Assembly: GCA_023487865.1 (NCBI GenBank)
Contig: JAMDBG010000207.1
Location: forward strand, 1 to 9,257
Source: Deltaproteobacteria bacterium
GTDB lineage: Bacteria > Desulfobacterota > Syntrophia > Syntrophales > UBA5619
DNA length: 9,257 nt
Direction of reading: 5' to 3'
The translations under genes and the position numbers were made by a program. This document shows positions 6,450 through 9,257 of this stretch, one piece after another. A model generated the notes under the pieces. That model made no database searches and had not been told where the DNA came from. It worked only from the letters and a program-made list of their open reading frames with translations. Positions within the stretch are counted from its first letter, which is position 1. Each line of letters begins with the position of its first letter.

Positions 6450-7253
6450 CTATTTCTTCTCCCGGATGGCCTTCGTAGCCATGTTGTCGACCAGTTGCGG
6501 AGACACCAGCCTGATCCATCGCCCCACTTTCGCTCTGAAAGAGGTCAGCAGTAAACGCTCCCTGTTTTCCATCGCCTTGACGATCAGGGCAGCACATTTT
6601 TCGGCGGTCATGATCTTGTCTTCCTGTAAAGGACTTTTTCCCAGCGGTTTCCCGTCATGCCCCAGGGCACGCCGATGAATTTCAGAAAGAACAAAAGCAG
6701 GTGCAACCATCGTGACACCTACCCCTGTTCCTTCGAGTTCAATCCGAAGTGAATCAAAGAAACCAAACAAGGCATGTTTGCTCGCTGCGTATCCTGTTCT
6801 CGTGGGAACGCCTACAAGTCCTGCCACACTTGAGACCGCAACGACAAGCCCTTTGGATTTCTTAAGGTGAGGCAATGCATAATAGGTGCAATAGACACTA
6901 CCCAGATAATTCAATCGTATCAGCTTCTCAAAGATGGAGGTGTCGTTAATATCCTCAAAATTGGTCCACATGGTTCCGCCGGCGTTGTTTACCAGCACAT
7001 CCATCGATCCCCATTTCTCAATCGTTTTTCCAATCAAGCTCTTGCAGGCCGCCTCGCTGGTCACATCCGTCGGAATAACCAGGGCTTGGGCGCCTTTACT
7101 CTCCAACTCCTGCATCAGTTCATTCAGGCGCCCCTCATTTCTGGCTGCGATTGCCAATCTGGGCCTCTGTGGTGCCAGAGCCAGACTGAGTGCCCGCCCG
7201 ATCCCCTCTGATGCCCCTGTGATGACTATCACTTTATCCGTAAAGGTCGCCAT
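6450..7253 (-). CDS. Short-chain dehydrogenase/reductase, NADP-type
   Basis: A 267-residue classical SDR from ATG 7253-7251, which has a GGAGG 6 nt upstream (7264-7260). The frame stays open to a TTG at 7274, but that would place the ribosome site inside the gene. The cofactor motif TGASEGIG is at 12-19. R38 with N39 after the second strand favours NADP(H), unlike the Asp in the other SDR of this window. NNAG is at 89-92, and the catalytic residues are N115, S142, Y155 and K159 (YAASK). A longer C-terminal tail, rich in basic and hydrophobic residues, recalls the DHRS7/11-beta-hydroxysteroid-like group that acts on lipids or bulky alcohols. It lies 93 bp after the amidohydrolase on the same strand and may share its transcript. 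Substrate unknown. Confidence 0.92.
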   Translation of the reverse strand: MATFTDKVIVITGASEGIGRALSLALAPQRPRLAIAARNEGRLNELMQELESKGAQALVIPTDVTSEAACKSLIGKTIEKWGSMDVLVNNAGGTMWTNFEDINDTSIFEKLIRLNYLGSVYCTYYALPHLKKSKGLVVAVSSVAGLVGVPTRTGYAASKHALFGFFDSLRIELEGTGVGVTMVAPAFVLSEIHRRALGHDGKPLGKSPLQEDKIMTAEKCAALIVKAMENRERLLLTSFRAKVGRWIRLVSPQLVDNMATKAIREKK

Positions 7254-7346
7254 CTCTATCCTCCTTCCATTCAATAACGCGTTTTATGCGTTTTTCGTGC
7301 TGAAAATCCACAGACAATGGAACCGCTGCCGGTGGAGAGATATATT

Positions 7347-7571
7347 TTACTTCTTCAGGTTGAAGAGTCTCACAGGGTTTTCGACGCCGATCTTGTAAGC
7401 CAGCTCCGGTGGGAGCTGGGAGAGAAAGGCTCTCGTCGGCTTGCCCCGGTCCGGCCTTCGACGAATATCGGAACGGGGGGGCGTGAAAAACTGGTCTGTG
7501 CCCAGCAGGAAGCGATCAGGGTATTTTTTCATCAGTTCCACCCATTCCGGAGAGGCCTTCCCGGGGCGAAA
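7347..7571 (-). pseudogene. C-terminal part of the frameshifted amidohydrolase
   Basis: This is the remaining 3' coding part, in the frame offset by one from the main part. It reads RPGKASPEWVELMKKYPDRF and then LLGTDQFFTPP, whose Asp fits the conserved metal-barrel aspartate of the last strands. It ends in a helix with NPVRLFNLKK, a normal family C-terminus (the N-x-x-R-L-F motif), and TAA at 7349-7347. An internal GTG at 7541 could look like a start but has no role of its own. The preserved ending suggests a recent mutation or a sequencing error rather than long decay. Confidence 0.8.
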
Positions 7572-8446
7572 GGGCGGTTTTCCTCCACGCTGTCGACACC
7601 GAATTTAATGGTCATGTACAGGTTCGGATGCCTGGCCAACAGGTCGTCCATCAGCTTCAGTGTCCGGTAGCCCGTATTATCCCATCCTGCGTGAGCCCAG
7701 ATGATACGAGCCGCGGAGTTATAAGACAACAGTCTTTCAAGGGCGGGAATGTTCGCCTTCAGGGTGGAGGGATTGTCCCCTGCCTTCAACCGTTCGAGCC
7801 CCGGCAGCGGCATGTCATGGGGGACGGCCTCCATGTGGAGATCGATGGGGACTTTGTGGCGGACGGCAATGTCGGCAAGGAGCAGGAAGAGGGGATGGTC
7901 AGGCGGCGCCGTCTCATACGGGTGCCGGAAGTGCAGCGAAAAGTGCTCAGCCGTCATTTCCCCGAAGCCCACTGCTCCCGTGGCGATGATCTTTTCCGCT
8001 TGCGCTTCAAATCTTTTCTTCAGATCAGGGTCTGTGTTGCCGGACTTCACAGCCCTCTGAATCATCACATTCAGTGAGCCTCCGCCTCCCAGGAAGGCGA
8101 AACGCCCCGGATAATCGCGAATGGCGGAAAGAAACTCCTCGGCTTCGAATAGGTCCCGCTGGCCTTCCTTAAAAGGCGGCGGCATGACGATGGCCGTTGA
8201 GATGCCCAGATTGTCCATGATCGATACGGCGGCTCTGGCGGCCTCCGGGTAGTCGGTGGATAAACCGAAAGCGCCGCCTTTGCCTGTCATTCCGAAAAGG
8301 TGGTTGTGAACATCAATATAGGCGGTTTTGTCCATCAGCGACTGGGGGGGTGGAACGACGGGGGATTCCGCCCCTGTCATCGGAACGGGCGGCAGGATCA
8401 TCAAGATCAGGAAAGCCGTCAAAGTGATCGAGGTCTTCTTTCCCAT
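7532..8446 (-). CDS. Exported metal-dependent amidohydrolase (amidohydrolase_2 family), N-terminal part, frameshifted
   Basis: The first 304 codons start with a Sec signal peptide: KK, hydrophobic TAFLILMILPPV, and a likely cleavage after MTGA at residue 26. The mature part has the TIM-barrel metal motif HNH at 47-49 (YIDVHNH), GFGEM, IDLHMEA and WAHAGW histidine positions, which fits PF04909 hydrolases or decarboxylases. Residues up to VEENRPF are in register. After that the frame reads APGRPLRNGWN and stops. The expected continuation, RPGKASPEWVELMKKYP, is in the next frame. This implies one missing base in the G-run at 7572-7574 (C-run in the gene). Joined with the piece at 7347-7571 it gives a normal protein of about 366 residues. 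ATG 8446-8444 has no clear Shine-Dalgarno. The protein should act in the periplasm, beside a periplasmic binding protein gene. Substrate unknown. Confidence 0.85.
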   Translation of the reverse strand: MGKKTSITLTAFLILMILPPVPMTGAESPVVPPPQSLMDKTAYIDVHNHLFGMTGKGGAFGLSTDYPEAARAAVSIMDNLGISTAIVMPPPFKEGQRDLFEAEEFLSAIRDYPGRFAFLGGGGSLNVMIQRAVKSGNTDPDLKKRFEAQAEKIIATGAVGFGEMTAEHFSLHFRHPYETAPPDHPLFLLLADIAVRHKVPIDLHMEAVPHDMPLPGLERLKAGDNPSTLKANIPALERLLSYNSAARIIWAHAGWDNTGYRTLKLMDDLLARHPNLYMTIKFGVDSVEENRPFAPGRPLRNGWN

Positions 8447-8492
8447 GGCGTATCATATCGGAATTGCTTTTTTGGCACGGACATTCAAAGGC

Positions 8493-8531
8493 CTCGGCCT
8501 GCCCTCCCCGTCCGGGGCAGGGCAGGCCGAG
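8493..8531 (-). terminator. Strong GC-rich hairpin between Bug protein and amidohydrolase genes
   Basis: A 13-bp perfect stem (8493-8505 with 8519-8531) is extended inward by four more GC pairs past a one-base bulge, closing on a GTCC loop. It starts 16 bp after the binding-protein stop. On the transcribed strand only CCTTTG follows, so the U-tract is weak. It could be a terminator, or a 3' stabilising structure that keeps binding-protein mRNA above the downstream genes. Confidence 0.55.
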
Positions 8532-8547
8532 AGGTCCTGGTAAACTT

Positions 8548-9257
8548 CTATTTTTTCTGGACATCCTTTGCCAGTTCCACGTCGACGGCGTAGATGATCT
8601 TCGATTCCTTGTCCATCCATTTGGACAGTTCCTCGCCATCCAGGTAGGAGACTTCATCCCCCGGTTTTTCGACCATGTCGATGAAGGCCTTGTCGCGGGT
8701 CACTTTCTTCGTCACTTCCCTGAGTTTTTCCACAACGGGGGCGGGGGTGTTTTTGGGCGCCATGATCCCGACCCATCCATAATACTCCGCATCGACGCCG
8801 AGCTCCTTGACGGTGGGGATATCGGGTACGGATTTGAGTCTCTTGCCGCCCAGCACAGCCAGAATCTTTAATTTATTCCCTTTTACGAGCGGGAGGGTGG
8901 TGGGCGGATACTGGGCCGCGAAATCAACGTGCTTGCCTACGACAGAGGCGAGACACGGCCCTCCTCCCGTAAAAGGAACATGGCGGAACTTCAGCCCGGC
9001 GGATTTTGCAAAGATTTCGATCGGCAAATGGCTCATTCCGTAAAGGCCGCCGGAGCAGAAGGCCATCTGGCCCGGTTTGGTCTTTGCGTCCCTGATGAAA
9101 TCGGCCAGGGTCTTATACGGCGAATCAATGGGCACGATCAGCAGCGTCGGGCTCATCGTGAAAGAACCGATGGAGGCAAAATCGTTTCGGGTGAACGGAG
9201 GTTTGCGGCCGTTGGCAATCTCCCATTCAACCGCACTGGTGAATCCGATGGCGCCGG
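8548..9257 (-). CDS. Bug/TctC-family tripartite tricarboxylate transporter substrate-binding protein, 5' end cut off
   Basis: The frame enters from the right edge, reading GAIGFTSAVEWEIANG and then KPPFTRNDFASIGSFTMSPT, and ends at 8548, giving about 235 residues of a protein that is usually near 320. The family pattern is clear. It includes the LLIVPIDSPYKTLADFI strand-helix, the CSGGLYGMSHLPIEIF motif (family G-x-G-S-x-x-H-L), HVPFTGGGPCLASVVGKHVDF and the late segment GWVGIMAPKNTPAPVVEKL. Bug proteins sit in the periplasm and deliver carboxylates (citrate, tartrate, aromatic and dicarboxylic acids) to TctAB membrane partners, or act alone in sensing. No TctA/TctB gene is in view. An ATG at 9156 is internal, not the true start, because family sequence continues upstream. 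The exported amidohydrolase follows on the same strand after a strong hairpin. Confidence 0.92.
   Translation of the reverse strand, partial: GAIGFTSAVEWEIANGRKPPFTRNDFASIGSFTMSPTLLIVPIDSPYKTLADFIRDAKTKPGQMAFCSGGLYGMSHLPIEIFAKSAGLKFRHVPFTGGGPCLASVVGKHVDFAAQYPPTTLPLVKGNKLKILAVLGGKRLKSVPDIPTVKELGVDAEYYGWVGIMAPKNTPAPVVEKLREVTKKVTRDKAFIDMVEKPGDEVSYLDGEELSKWMDKESKIIYAVDVELAKDVQKK

Noticed and set aside
6450..7274. TTG start at 7274 for the second SDR
   Set aside because: The GGAGG at 7264-7260 is ideally placed for ATG 7253 and would fall inside the longer version.
7276..7292. AACGC/GCGTT small stem followed by T bases
   Set aside because: Only five pairs around a 7-nt loop, and on the plus strand, where no gene is being read.
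8473..8487. TGGCACG-GACA-TTCA, resembling a sigma-54 promoter on the plus strand
   Set aside because: The -12 half is TTCA rather than TTGC, and no plus-strand gene follows.

Overview
The window carries about ten protein-coding genes, most on the minus strand. It has no rRNA, tRNA, CRISPR array, transposase or phage gene that I can recognise. Gene content (a DUF1537 acid-sugar kinase, a tripartite tricarboxylate (Bug-type) binding protein, several short-chain dehydrogenases, a DUF1211/TMEM175 channel), good Shine-Dalgarno sites and mixed moderate-to-high GC suggest a Gram-negative, perhaps environmental Desulfobacterota or other proteobacterium. This placement is inference only.

Left module (1-4641). 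A minus-strand run reads SDR (3016-2264), HAD hydrolase (2230-1556), zinc alcohol dehydrogenase (1522-494) and a sugar-phosphate isomerase/epimerase-like TIM barrel (469 to the left edge). Gaps of 24-33 bp and good ribosome binding sites make this a likely operon. Opposite it, across a 269-bp divergent control region with nested repeats, is a full-length DUF1537 four-carbon acid sugar kinase (3286-4641). Together they look like a divergently transcribed pathway for oxidising, isomerising and phosphorylating a sugar acid or polyol. The substrate cannot be read from the sequence. Just after the kinase stop lies what looks like the C-terminal scrap of an Ldh2-type malate/lactate dehydrogenase, a possible lost pathway enzyme.

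Middle (4848-6420). A DUF1211/TMEM175-type membrane channel (minus) and a PlsC-like acyltransferase (plus) form an unrelated divergent pair.

Right module (6421-9257). All minus strand, in transcription order: a Bug/TctC solute-binding protein cut by the right edge, a strong GC-rich hairpin, an exported metal-dependent amidohydrolase broken by a one-base frameshift, and a second SDR of the NADP-preferring type. This may be an uptake-plus-conversion unit for a carboxylate.

Most notable points are an exact 26-bp inverted repeat at the extreme left end that breaks the isomerase reading (likely a foldback or assembly artefact), the acid-sugar divergon with an unusual HAD and zinc-ADH content, the Ldh2 remnant, the amidohydrolase frameshift, and a sharp GC step inside the left operon.
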